Shown here one piece after another: positions 43,061-50,465 of a DNA stretch of 64,000 nucleotides (position 1 is the first letter of the stretch; the number at the start of each line of letters is the position of its first letter). The notes below the pieces were generated by a model. The model was given only the letters and a program-made list of their open reading frames with translations, was not told the DNA's origin and did not search any database. The position numbers were made by a program, and so were the translations under genes. The DNA lies in assembly GCF_001673635.1 (NCBI RefSeq), contig NZ_LZMH01000022.1, forward strand, positions 1 through 64,000, written 5' to 3'. Source of the DNA: Mycobacterium asiaticum (lineage in GTDB: Bacteria > Actinomycetota > Actinomycetes > Mycobacteriales > Mycobacteriaceae).

Positions 43061-43819
43061 TCAGTTCTTGCCGGCGTTGAGCTTGCTGACGATTGAGCGG
43101 AAGTCCTCGGTCACGAACGACTGATGCTCGGCGGACAGTGCGTAGTCCAGGCTGGCGAGCACGGCACGTTCCAGATGGATGTTGAGCACCCGCTTGGTGC
43201 TTTCCACCGCCTGCTGGGGAAGCTTCATGATGCGCTTCGCGCAGGCGATTGCTTCGGCGACCGGATCGTCGACCACGTGGTTGGCCAGGCCGAGTTCGAC
43301 GGCCCGCTCGGCGCGAATTCTGGTGCCGGTGAGCGCATATTCCTTGGCCAGCAGCAGGCTGATGTGCAGCGGCCAGGTCAGTGGTCCGCCGTCGGCGGCG
43401 ACGAGCCCCACCTGTACGTGCGGATCGGCGAGAAACGCGTCGGGGGCGATGAACACCAGGTCGCTGAGCGCCACCAGACTGCAGCCGAGTCCGACCGCGG
43501 GCCCGTTGACGGCCGCGATCACCGGAATGCGGCACCGGGCCATGCCCAGCACGATCTCCCGGCCGTCGCGAATGGTCTTAGCACGCAACGCGGCATCCTC
43601 GGCCAACTCGGCGAGATACGCGAAATCGCCACCGGCGGAGAATGCTTTGCCGCTGCCGGTGATCACCGCGGCACGGGCCGAGGCGTCGTCGGTGAGCCGC
43701 TGCCACAACCGGGCGAGTCCGACGTGCAGATTGTCATTGACGGCGTTCAGATCGTCGGGACGATTGAGCGTGATGATGCGCAGAGCGCCGTCAGCGCGGA
43801 CGTCGATTTCGCTTGGCAT
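43061..43819 (-). CDS. Enoyl-CoA hydratase/isomerase (EchA-type)
   Basis: About 252 residues. TLNRPDDLNAVND, the oxyanion loop GSGKAFSAGGDFAYL and AAVNGPAVGLGCSLVAL are crotonase marks. The usual first catalytic Glu position is Ser in GCSLV and the second region reads FLADPHVQVGL, so both glutamates appear replaced, pointing to an isomerase or atypical hydratase. ATG 43819 is preferred over 43828. It follows FadE by 9 nt and closes the fadD-fadE-fadE-ech operon. Confidence 0.85.
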   Translation of the reverse strand: MPSEIDVRADGALRIITLNRPDDLNAVNDNLHVGLARLWQRLTDDASARAAVITGSGKAFSAGGDFAYLAELAEDAALRAKTIRDGREIVLGMARCRIPVIAAVNGPAVGLGCSLVALSDLVFIAPDAFLADPHVQVGLVAADGGPLTWPLHISLLLAKEYALTGTRIRAERAVELGLANHVVDDPVAEAIACAKRIMKLPQQAVESTKRVLNIHLERAVLASLDYALSAEHQSFVTEDFRSIVSKLNAGKN

Positions 43820-43828
43820 GTCATACAT

Positions 43829-44917
43829 TCAGACTCCCAACCCCAGGATTCGTGCGGCGATGATGTTCTTCTGTATTTGTGATGTCCCGCCCATCACGCT
43901 CTGCGCGCGGCTGTACAGGTATGCGCTGAGCAGGTCCGGGTCGCGGGTGCCGCCGACGGCCAGCGCGGCGTGCCCCACGGATTGTTCCACCCAGGTCATC
44001 AACAGTTTGTCCAGCGAGCCCTCCGGGCCGTGCGACACCCCGTCGAGTTGTTCGGACAGCCGGCGCCGCACGTGGTGCGTCAGCATCTGCGCTTCGACCG
44101 CAGCCCATGCCACGTCGTCGTCCACCTCGCCGTCGCTGCGCGCCACCAACTCCCGGACCAGCTTGTTGTAGCGCGCTGCGTAACCCAGTGTGGATGGTTC
44201 GCGCTCGTGCCCGACCACGGTCATGGCGACGGCCCAGCCGTCACCCGGCGCACCCACCATGCGATCGGCCGGCACCGTGGCGCCGTCGAAGAACACCTGA
44301 CCGAATTCGTTGGTGACACCGTTGATCATGCGCAGCGGACGCTGTTGCACGCCAGGCTGTTTCATCGCCAGGACGAACGCAGACAGGCCGCGGTGCCGTT
44401 TGGCCTCCGGATCGGTACGGGCCAGCAGCAGGCACCAGTCGGCGACGTCGGAATAGCTGGTCCAGATCTTGTGCCCGTGGATGACGTAGTTGTCGCCGTC
44501 TCGGGTGGCGGTGGTGGTCAGCGAGGCCAGGTCCGACCCGGCGCCCGGTTCGCTGAAACCCTGGCACCAGCGCTCGGTGCCGTTGATGATGCCCGGCAAA
44601 AACCGTTGCCGCAGCGCGTCGCTGCCGTGCCGGCCGATCCCGAAGACCAGGTAGCCGACGCTGGGCCGCGGCGGTGCGCCGGCCCGGGCCAATTCCTCAT
44701 CGACGATCACGTCGTACACCGGCGGCAGCTCTTGTCCACCGTACTCACGCGGCCAGGACAGCCCGAAGAATCCCTCTTCGTAGAGGGCTCGATGCCACTG
44801 CGCCTGACGGGCCCAATACTCGTCACCCGACCCGACAAATTCCTTGGCGTGCACGGACAACCAGGACCGGAGCCGGTCCCGGAACTCGGCTTCCTGGGCA
44901 GAGTCACGAAAGTCCAC
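43829..44917 (-). CDS. Acyl-CoA dehydrogenase, large FadE subunit
   Basis: 362 residues. WPREYGGQELPPVYD, the FAD/substrate loop WCQGFSEPGAGSDLASL, and HKIWTSYSDVADW are FadE signatures. Where medium-chain enzymes have the catalytic Glu before GTS, it has MGGTSQIQ (Gly), so a base must come from elsewhere, as in mycobacterial alpha2beta2 FadE pairs. It overlaps the partner gene (44904-45809) by 14 bp, fitting a heterotetramer for bulky acyl-CoA such as steroid or branched side chains. Confidence 0.9.
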   Translation of the reverse strand: MDFRDSAQEAEFRDRLRSWLSVHAKEFVGSGDEYWARQAQWHRALYEEGFFGLSWPREYGGQELPPVYDVIVDEELARAGAPPRPSVGYLVFGIGRHGSDALRQRFLPGIINGTERWCQGFSEPGAGSDLASLTTTATRDGDNYVIHGHKIWTSYSDVADWCLLLARTDPEAKRHRGLSAFVLAMKQPGVQQRPLRMINGVTNEFGQVFFDGATVPADRMVGAPGDGWAVAMTVVGHEREPSTLGYAARYNKLVRELVARSDGEVDDDVAWAAVEAQMLTHHVRRRLSEQLDGVSHGPEGSLDKLLMTWVEQSVGHAALAVGGTRDPDLLSAYLYSRAQSVMGGTSQIQKNIIAARILGLGV

Positions 44918-45809
44918 GAGCGACCTCCTTCAGGCTGACCGGCCACAGCTCGGTCGATGTGAGCGCGCGGCGCAAGTACACGTGCGCCAGGCATTCCCAG
45001 GTGTTGCCGATGCCGCCGTGCACCTGGATCGCGGTCTCACACACGGTTCGGGTGGCACGGGCACAGTAGACCTTCGCCACCCGGGCCGCCTGGATGGCTT
45101 CGGCCGGATCGAGTTCGTCCACGGCCCACGCGGCATGGCGCAAGACGCTCACCGATCCCTCGATCAGCGCCAGGCTCTCGGCCAGCAGGTGTGCCACGGC
45201 TTGATATGACCCGATCGATTTGCCGTACTGCTCACGGATTTTCGCGTAGTCGCAGGCGACCGCGTGCGCGCCGCGCGCCGACCCGACGAGGTCCGCGGCC
45301 GTGCCGACCAGGGCCAGGGCCCGCCAGCGGTCGGCGGCCGCGGCGGAGATCTCGCCCAGTCGGGCGGGTGATCCAGAGAGCGTGGCGGACACCCGGGTGA
45401 GGTCCGCGCCGCCACCGTCGCCGGCGATGTCGTCGGCTGACACCGTGGTGCCGGACAGCAGCAACGCCCTCCGGTAGCCGCGGGCGTCGACGGCCAGATT
45501 GTCCACGGCGATTGTGGCGGAATCGATCTCGTCGTCGAGGTGGCGCGCCAGATCGTCGGCGAGCACCGGGCCCAGAAATGGCGCGTCGACCAGTCGGCGC
45601 CCGAATTCCTCTGCCACGATCGCAACTTCGACTCCCGAGGCCTCATCCGAACGCAGCGATCGCCAACCGGTTATGCCGATCTGCTTGTCCAACCGGGTGA
45701 TCCGGCTTTGGTCGGCCAGGTCCTGCACCGCCGCCGGGCCGAGGTCGTCGGCCAGCTTGGCTGCGGCGTCGCGCAATTGCTGTTGTTCAGCGGTCAGACG
45801 TACATCCAT
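44904..45809 (-). CDS. Acyl-CoA dehydrogenase, small FadE-like subunit
   Basis: 301 residues, shorter than typical FadE. N-terminal MDVRLTAEQQQLRDAAAKLADD and C-terminal ETAIQVHGGIGNTWECLAHVYLRRA are present; the middle beta domain is reduced. In mycobacterial heteromeric FadE enzymes such a subunit completes the FAD site. It overlaps fadD by 23 bp and the large subunit by 14 bp, so all three are coupled. Confidence 0.88.
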   Translation of the reverse strand: MDVRLTAEQQQLRDAAAKLADDLGPAAVQDLADQSRITRLDKQIGITGWRSLRSDEASGVEVAIVAEEFGRRLVDAPFLGPVLADDLARHLDDEIDSATIAVDNLAVDARGYRRALLLSGTTVSADDIAGDGGGADLTRVSATLSGSPARLGEISAAAADRWRALALVGTAADLVGSARGAHAVACDYAKIREQYGKSIGSYQAVAHLLAESLALIEGSVSVLRHAAWAVDELDPAEAIQAARVAKVYCARATRTVCETAIQVHGGIGNTWECLAHVYLRRALTSTELWPVSLKEVARGLS

Positions 45810-47202
45810 AGCTCTCCTTGAGCACTCTGCGCAGCACCTTGCCCGACGGCAGGCGAGGAATTTCCGGGACGAACACCACCCGGCTCAGACGTTTGTAGGA
45901 CGCCAGTTGCGCTTCCACCCGGGCGGTCAAGTCGGCAGCGAAATCGGTTGTCTCGCAGCCGTTGTGGGCGGAGACGGCGGCGACGACGGCTTCCCCGTTG
46001 AGGCCGTCGGGCACCCCGAAGACCGCGCAGTCCTTGACCGCCGGGTGGCCGTGCAGGACGGTCTCGATCTCGGCGGGGGCGACCTGGAAGCCGCGCACCT
46101 TGATCATCTCCTTGAGGCGATCGGTGATCCGCAACCAGCCACCCGCGTCGATCCACCCCACGTCCCCGGTGCGGTACCAGCCGGCACAGAGCGCGTCGGC
46201 CGTGGCCGCGTCGGGCAGGTATCCGGCCATCCGCGAATCCGACCGCGCCTGGATTTCACCGACTTCGCCGGGCCCCACCTGCTCACCCGTCTGCAGCGAG
46301 ACCACCCTTAATTCGACGCCGGGCACCGCGCGGCCCACCGAATCCAGCCGCGCCCCGTCCAGCGGGTTGCAGGTGATCACGGGAAGCTCGGTGGTGCCGT
46401 AGGCAGGCACCCACCCGATGCCGGTGCGCCGGGTCACCGCCTCGGCGATGCTGGCGGTCACGGGGGTGGCTCCCCACATGATGTACCGCAGGGACGACAG
46501 GTCGTACGACTCGAGCTTGGGATGGGAGGCGATGGCCAGCGCGATCGGCGCAACGGCCATTTCGACTGTGATGCGGTCGGTTTCGATGTGGCGCAGCATC
46601 CGGTCGATGTCGAAACGCGGGTGCAGCCGCAGCCAGGCTCCGGTGCGCAACGCGGTGAGGATGTTGAGCAGGCCCAGGATGTGCGACGGCGGGGTGGCGA
46701 TCTGGATGCGGTCGCGGTCGGTGAGCCGTAGCGCATCGCGCCAGTGCCGCACCGCCGCGGTCAACGAGGCGTGCGTGTGCCGGACGGCCTTCGGTAGCCC
46801 GGTGGTGCCGGAGCTGAACACCAGGACCGCGTCGTCATCGGGCCGCGCGGCCGGGGTCGCGGGCTCCCCGGCCGCTGCGGGCTCGTCCAGGTGCAGCATC
46901 GGCATCAATTGCGCCAGCACCGGATGATCGCCGAGTGCGTCAGCGGGGTCGGTCAGCGCCAACGCATGCTCGACCTCACTTCGCTTCCAGGCCGGGCTGA
47001 GCAGGACGGCTGCCGCGCCGAGCCGCCAGAGCGCCTGCACCGCAGCGACGAACTCCGGCCGGTTGGACGCCATCACCGCGACCCGGTGCCCCGGGCCGAC
47101 CCCTCGTTTGTGCAGGGTGGCAGCCAGTCCGTCGGTCAGCGCGGCGAGTTGAGGCAGGCTGAATTGCCGATCCTCGAACACGAGCGCAGCCGGCTCGCTC
47201 AC
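45787..47202 (-). CDS. Acyl-CoA ligase (FadD, 4-coumarate-CoA-ligase-like)
   Basis: About 471 residues, ANL superfamily. VLVFSSGTTGLPKAV is the P-loop, YGTTELP the A5 motif, YRTGDVGW the A7/hinge, and PSGKVLRR carries the adenylation Lys. It activates a carboxylic acid to its CoA ester as the entry step. GTG 47202 follows GGAAGGA; the open frame runs to 47283 but would start inside the operator palindrome. First gene of the minus-strand fadD-fadE-fadE-ech operon. Confidence 0.9.
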   Translation of the reverse strand: MSEPAALVFEDRQFSLPQLAALTDGLAATLHKRGVGPGHRVAVMASNRPEFVAAVQALWRLGAAAVLLSPAWKRSEVEHALALTDPADALGDHPVLAQLMPMLHLDEPAAAGEPATPAARPDDDAVLVFSSGTTGLPKAVRHTHASLTAAVRHWRDALRLTDRDRIQIATPPSHILGLLNILTALRTGAWLRLHPRFDIDRMLRHIETDRITVEMAVAPIALAIASHPKLESYDLSSLRYIMWGATPVTASIAEAVTRRTGIGWVPAYGTTELPVITCNPLDGARLDSVGRAVPGVELRVVSLQTGEQVGPGEVGEIQARSDSRMAGYLPDAATADALCAGWYRTGDVGWIDAGGWLRITDRLKEMIKVRGFQVAPAEIETVLHGHPAVKDCAVFGVPDGLNGEAVVAAVSAHNGCETTDFAADLTARVEAQLASYKRLSRVVFVPEIPRLPSGKVLRRVLKESYGCTSDR

Positions 47203-47250
47203 GTTTCGGTCCTTCCGGTAGGACAGGCTTGAGAAGATCCTATCGTCCTG

Positions 47251-47267
47251 TGAGAATAGTATTCTCA
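47251..47267. promoter_or_regulatory. Operator palindrome, copy 2 (fadD/ferredoxin)
   Basis: TGAGAATA-G-TATTCTCA, a perfect 17-bp palindrome between fadD (start 47202, minus) and the 2Fe-2S ferredoxin (start 47304, plus). Its core recurs at 41155-41169 beside the meaB-like gene. Likely site for a TetR- or GntR-type fatty-acid regulator not encoded in this part of the window. Confidence 0.75.
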
Positions 47268-47303
47268 ATAGTGAAGAACGCAACTAGTCCCAGATAGGCG
47301 GTC

Positions 47304-47585
47304 ATGACCGAGCCCGGCACGGTAACCATCCACCTCGAGCGCAAGAAAGTTACGGTGCCGCTGGTCCCCGGCGAGACGCTGCTGCAGAGCGCGCGCCGGG
47401 CTGGGCTGGATCCGCCGTTCAACTGCGAGGCCGGCAACTGCGGAACGTGTATGGCGCGGCTCACCGAAGGCACCGCGACCATGCGGATCAACGACGCGCT
47501 CGACGACGACGAGGTCGCCGACGGCTACATACTCACGTGCCAGGGCATACCGGAAACCACACCGATCACCGTGCAGTACGAGTAG
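47304..47585 (+). CDS. Plant-type 2Fe-2S ferredoxin
   Basis: 93 residues with the four cluster cysteines Cys41, Cys46, Cys49 and Cys79 (CEAGNCGTC, then LTC). One-electron carrier, normally for an oxygenase or P450. No oxygenase lies next to it; the LLM proteins nearby use flavin. It is divergent from fadD and shares its operator, so it should be expressed with the acyl-CoA pathway. Confidence 0.93.
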   Translation: MTEPGTVTIHLERKKVTVPLVPGETLLQSARRAGLDPPFNCEAGNCGTCMARLTEGTATMRINDALDDDEVADGYILTCQGIPETTPITVQYE

Positions 47586-47605
47586 TCACCAGGGAGGCCG
47601 TGAGC

Positions 47606-47914
47606 ATGGCAAAGGGCATCATCTATGTCGAGACCTATCCGAGTTCGCCCGACCGCGAACAGGAATACAACACCTGGTACGACGAGATCCATCTGCCCGA
47701 ACTGGTCGCGGTGGACGGCATCGTTTCGGCTCGCCGGCTGCGGCCGGTCGACGGGCAGGGACCCTACATCGCCCTGTACGAGATCGAGGGCGACGACCTG
47801 GCGGCGATCCTGCAGACCATGAGCCGTACCAAGCTGACCATGTCCGATGCGCTACAGCTCGACCCGCCGCCGATACCGCGGCTGCTCGAGGTCGTCACCG
47901 ACTACGCGCCCTGA
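47606..47914 (+). CDS. EthD-like dimeric alpha/beta-barrel small protein
   Basis: About 102 residues. IIYVETYPSSPDREQEYNTWYDEIHLPELVAVDGI holds the NTWYDEIHLPE motif of EthD/DUF4286-like ferredoxin-fold proteins, split here from the rest. Members are small enzymes or helper proteins in oxidative catabolism. ATG 47606 has the AGGGAGG site at about 8 nt. It is 20 nt after the ferredoxin in one operon. Confidence 0.8.
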   Translation: MAKGIIYVETYPSSPDREQEYNTWYDEIHLPELVAVDGIVSARRLRPVDGQGPYIALYEIEGDDLAAILQTMSRTKLTMSDALQLDPPPIPRLLEVVTDYAP

Positions 47915-47926
47915 GCTCCCTCGCCC

Positions 47927-48000
47927 AGCGGCCTAGCGGCCTAGCGGCCTAGCGTGCAGCCAGCTCCACGCTGGATCGCGAACGTGAAGCCAGTTTCACG
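47927..48000. repeat. 8-bp tandem repeat and two small hairpins in a convergent gap
   Basis: AGCGGCCT is repeated 3.5 times (47927-47954), running into AGCGTG-N10-CACGCT (47951-47972) and CGTGAA-GCCAGT-TTCACG (47983-48000). The second hairpin reaches the stop codon of the CoA-transferase (47996). They separate convergent genes and probably end both transcripts. The TTCACGCTC word recurs in the hairpin inside kmtR. Confidence 0.55.
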
Positions 48001-49102
48001 CTCGAGGGGCGCCGTCGAGTTTGGGCGGCGGCCGGTAGTCGGGCTGATAGCCGGACACGTGAATCGGGCTGCCCACCAGGCGCATATCCCCCGCGGACAC
48101 CACAATCTCCGGCGTTGCTTTGAGCGCCTCGGGCAGCGTGCGCACCGCGGCCGCGGGGACGCCGAGCGGACGCAGCCGTCGTTCCCAGCTGGCGGCGGTA
48201 TCGGTGGCCAGCATCGCGGTGACGACGGCCAGGACCTCATCGCGGCGGCTCACTCGCTCGGCCATCGTCTCGAATCCGCCGATACCCGCCTCGGTCGCGA
48301 ACCACTTCCAGAATCCGTCGTGGGTGATGAACAGCGCCAGGTATCCGTCGGCGGTCGGGAACAGTTGCGCGGGGACGTAATACGAGTGCGCGCCGTAGGG
48401 CCGGCGTTGCGGCTCGGTGCCGTCGTTGAGGTATGCGGCGGCGTGGTAGTTCAGCTGGGAAAACATCACGTCACGCAACGAAACATCCACCTGTCCCCCG
48501 CTGCCGGAGACGATCTTGGCCAACAACCCCAGGGCGGCACACATTCCGGTGGAATTGTCGGCCGAGGAGTAGCCGGGCAGGGTCGGCGGCCCGTCCGGAT
48601 CGCCGGTCAAGGCGGCAATGCCGACCCCGGCCTGCACGACGTAGTCGAACGCCGGGTCGTCACCGCCGTCGAGACCGAACCCGGTGATGGCCACGCACAC
48701 GATCTTCTCGTTGTGCCGGCGCAGCGCTTCGTAGGTGAGTCCGAGGCGCCGGATCGCCGAGGGCTTCAAATTCACCAGCAGCGCATGCGATTGCGCGACG
48801 AGTTCGCCCAGCTGCCGTTGTCCCGCATCGGTATTGAGGTCCAGGCAACGGCTGGATTTGTTGCGGTTGAGGCTGGCGAAGTAACTGTCGCCGACCCCGC
48901 GCGATATCTCGCCGCCGGCCGGCTCGATCTTGGTGACCTCGGCGCCGAGGTCGGCGAGCAGCATGGTGGCGTACGGCCCGGCCAGCATGGTGCCGACTTC
49001 CAGAATCCGGATTCCGGCGAGCGGCCCCTCGCCGCCCTCCGCGCGAGAAGACGTGAAAGCACCCGACACGCCGTGCGTGTCGGTGCTTTCACGTCTTTTC
49101 AC
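47996..49102 (-). CDS. CaiB/BaiF class III CoA-transferase
   Basis: About 368 residues. GPLAGIRILEVGTMLAGPYA starts the domain proper; GAEVTKIEPAGGE and NLKPSAIRRLGL are typical, and the active-site Asp region is SSADNSTGMCAALGLL. Single-domain, unlike the fused enzyme at 996-3383. GTG 49102 overlaps the LLM stop (GTGA), but then the first 18 or so codons pass through a 23-bp hairpin (49048-49097); GTG 49069 is an alternative start inside that hairpin. Last gene of the mutase operon. Confidence 0.87.
   Translation of the reverse strand: MKRRESTDTHGVSGAFTSSRAEGGEGPLAGIRILEVGTMLAGPYATMLLADLGAEVTKIEPAGGEISRGVGDSYFASLNRNKSSRCLDLNTDAGQRQLGELVAQSHALLVNLKPSAIRRLGLTYEALRRHNEKIVCVAITGFGLDGGDDPAFDYVVQAGVGIAALTGDPDGPPTLPGYSSADNSTGMCAALGLLAKIVSGSGGQVDVSLRDVMFSQLNYHAAAYLNDGTEPQRRPYGAHSYYVPAQLFPTADGYLALFITHDGFWKWFATEAGIGGFETMAERVSRRDEVLAVVTAMLATDTAASWERRLRPLGVPAAAVRTLPEALKATPEIVVSAGDMRLVGSPIHVSGYQPDYRPPPKLDGAPRA
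49048..49097. repeat. Near-perfect 23-bp hairpin at the LLM/CoA-transferase junction
   Basis: Arms 49048-49071 and 49075-49097 (AAGACGTGAAAGCACC... / ...GGTGCTTTCACGTCTT) pair fully apart from one bulged C, with a 3-nt loop. It lies at or within the 5' end of the CoA-transferase gene, so it is either translated or sits in its ribosome-loading region. Confidence 0.75.
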
Positions 49103-50055
49103 CGTAACTCCGCAGCCAGCTCGGCGATCATCTCGCGGGTGCGGCGCTTGGAGGCGATCAGCTCGTCGCGGTTGTCGCCGATGGGCAGCAGGCGCACCGA
49201 CAGGTCGGTCACACCGGCGTCCGCAAAACGGCGCATCCGGGCCAGAATCCCGGCCTCGTCCCCGGCGGCACACAGATCCCCGACGTCGCGGGCGTCGCCG
49301 CGTTCGAGCAGCCGCTGGTAATTCGGCGACACCTCGGCCTCACCCAGAATGCGGTTGGCGCGCTCCTTGGCCGCATCCACTTCCGAAGGCGCACAAAGAC
49401 ATACCGGGATGCCCGCGACGATCCGCGGTGCGGGCCGGCCCGCGTCGGCGGCGGCCTTGGTGATCTTCGGCGCGATGTGCTCACCGATCGCGCGCTCGTC
49501 GGCCATCCACAACACGGTGCCGTCGGCCAGTTCACCGGCAATTTGCAGCATTACCGGCCCGAGCGCGGCGACCAGCACCGGCATCGGGGGGTCTGCGGCC
49601 AGCACGGTCGGATTGTGCACCGTGAACGAATCGTTCTCGACGTCCACCGGTCCCGGCCCCGCGATGGCGGCGTTGAGCACCTGCAGGTAGTCGCGGGTGT
49701 AGGCGGCCGGCTTCTCATACGGCAACCCCAGCATGTCGCGGATGATCCAGTGGTGCGACGGCCCGACCCCCAGCGCCAACCTGCCCCCGGTCACCGCGTG
49801 CGTCGAAAGCGCTTGACGGGCAAGGGCAATGGGGTGCTGAGCCTGCAGCGGCACCACCGCGGTGCCCAGTTCGATGCGGCTGCTGTGGGCGGCCATCAGC
49901 GACACCATGGTCAAACAGTCGAAATCGTCGGGGACCTGCGGCATCCACGCCGTATCGAGGCCGGCGGCTTCGGCCCATTCGATGTCGGCGGCCAGTTTGG
50001 AAACCTTGCGGGCCATGTCGCCACGCTCGGCGCCGATCATCACTCCGACGCGCAC
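49099..50055 (-). CDS. LLM-class (probably F420-dependent) oxidoreductase
   Basis: 318 residues, luciferase-like TIM barrel: GLDTAWMPQVPDDFD, ELGTAVVPLQAQHPIALARQA and GRLALGVGPSHHWI match F420-dependent mycobacterial LLM proteins. It overlaps the B12-binding subunit gene by 16 bp and the CoA-transferase by GTGA, so it is co-translated with the mutase. Its redox step in the pathway is unknown. Confidence 0.87.
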   Translation of the reverse strand: MRVGVMIGAERGDMARKVSKLAADIEWAEAAGLDTAWMPQVPDDFDCLTMVSLMAAHSSRIELGTAVVPLQAQHPIALARQALSTHAVTGGRLALGVGPSHHWIIRDMLGLPYEKPAAYTRDYLQVLNAAIAGPGPVDVENDSFTVHNPTVLAADPPMPVLVAALGPVMLQIAGELADGTVLWMADERAIGEHIAPKITKAAADAGRPAPRIVAGIPVCLCAPSEVDAAKERANRILGEAEVSPNYQRLLERGDARDVGDLCAAGDEAGILARMRRFADAGVTDLSVRLLPIGDNRDELIASKRRTREMIAELAAELR

Positions 50056-50465
50056 GGCGCCTCCTGGTCGGGTTCGGGTGTGCCGGTCAGCGCGCGGATG
50101 TCCCGCACCAGGGTGTCCAACGAAGTCCCGGTGGGGAACACCGCCGCCGCACCGGCCGAGAGCAGCTTGGGTACGTCGGCGTGCGGGATGGTGCCGCCGA
50201 CGACCACGGCGATATCGGCGGCGTCGGCCTTGCGCAGCGCCTCGATCGTGCGCGCCGTGAGCGTCAGGTGCGCGCCGGACAGGATGCTCAGGCCAACCAC
50301 GGCGACGTCTTCCTGCACCGCGATCGACGCGATGTCCTCGATGCGCTGACGGATGCCGGTGTAGATGACTTCGAAGCCGGCGTCCCGCAGGGTGCGGGCG
50401 ACGATCTTGGCACCGCGGTCATGCCCGTCCAGGCCCGGCTTGGCGACCAGGATGCGCGCCGCCAT
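50040..50465 (-). CDS. Cobalamin-binding small subunit of acyl-CoA mutase
   Basis: 141 residues, B12-binding domain. LDGHDRG is the DxHxxG motif whose His replaces dimethylbenzimidazole on cobalt; VVGLSILSGAHL and VVVGGTIP complete the nucleotide-loop pocket. Stand-alone small subunits occur in isobutyryl-CoA and 2-hydroxyisobutyryl-CoA mutases, whereas mycobacterial MutB carries this domain fused. Its ATG follows the large-subunit TAG directly. Confidence 0.92.
   Translation of the reverse strand: MAARILVAKPGLDGHDRGAKIVARTLRDAGFEVIYTGIRQRIEDIASIAVQEDVAVVGLSILSGAHLTLTARTIEALRKADAADIAVVVGGTIPHADVPKLLSAGAAAVFPTGTSLDTLVRDIRALTGTPEPDQEAPCASE

Noticed and set aside
47203..47283. Longer N-terminus of FadD
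   Set aside because: It would place the start codon downstream of and partly inside the operator palindrome; GTG 47202 has a ribosome site.
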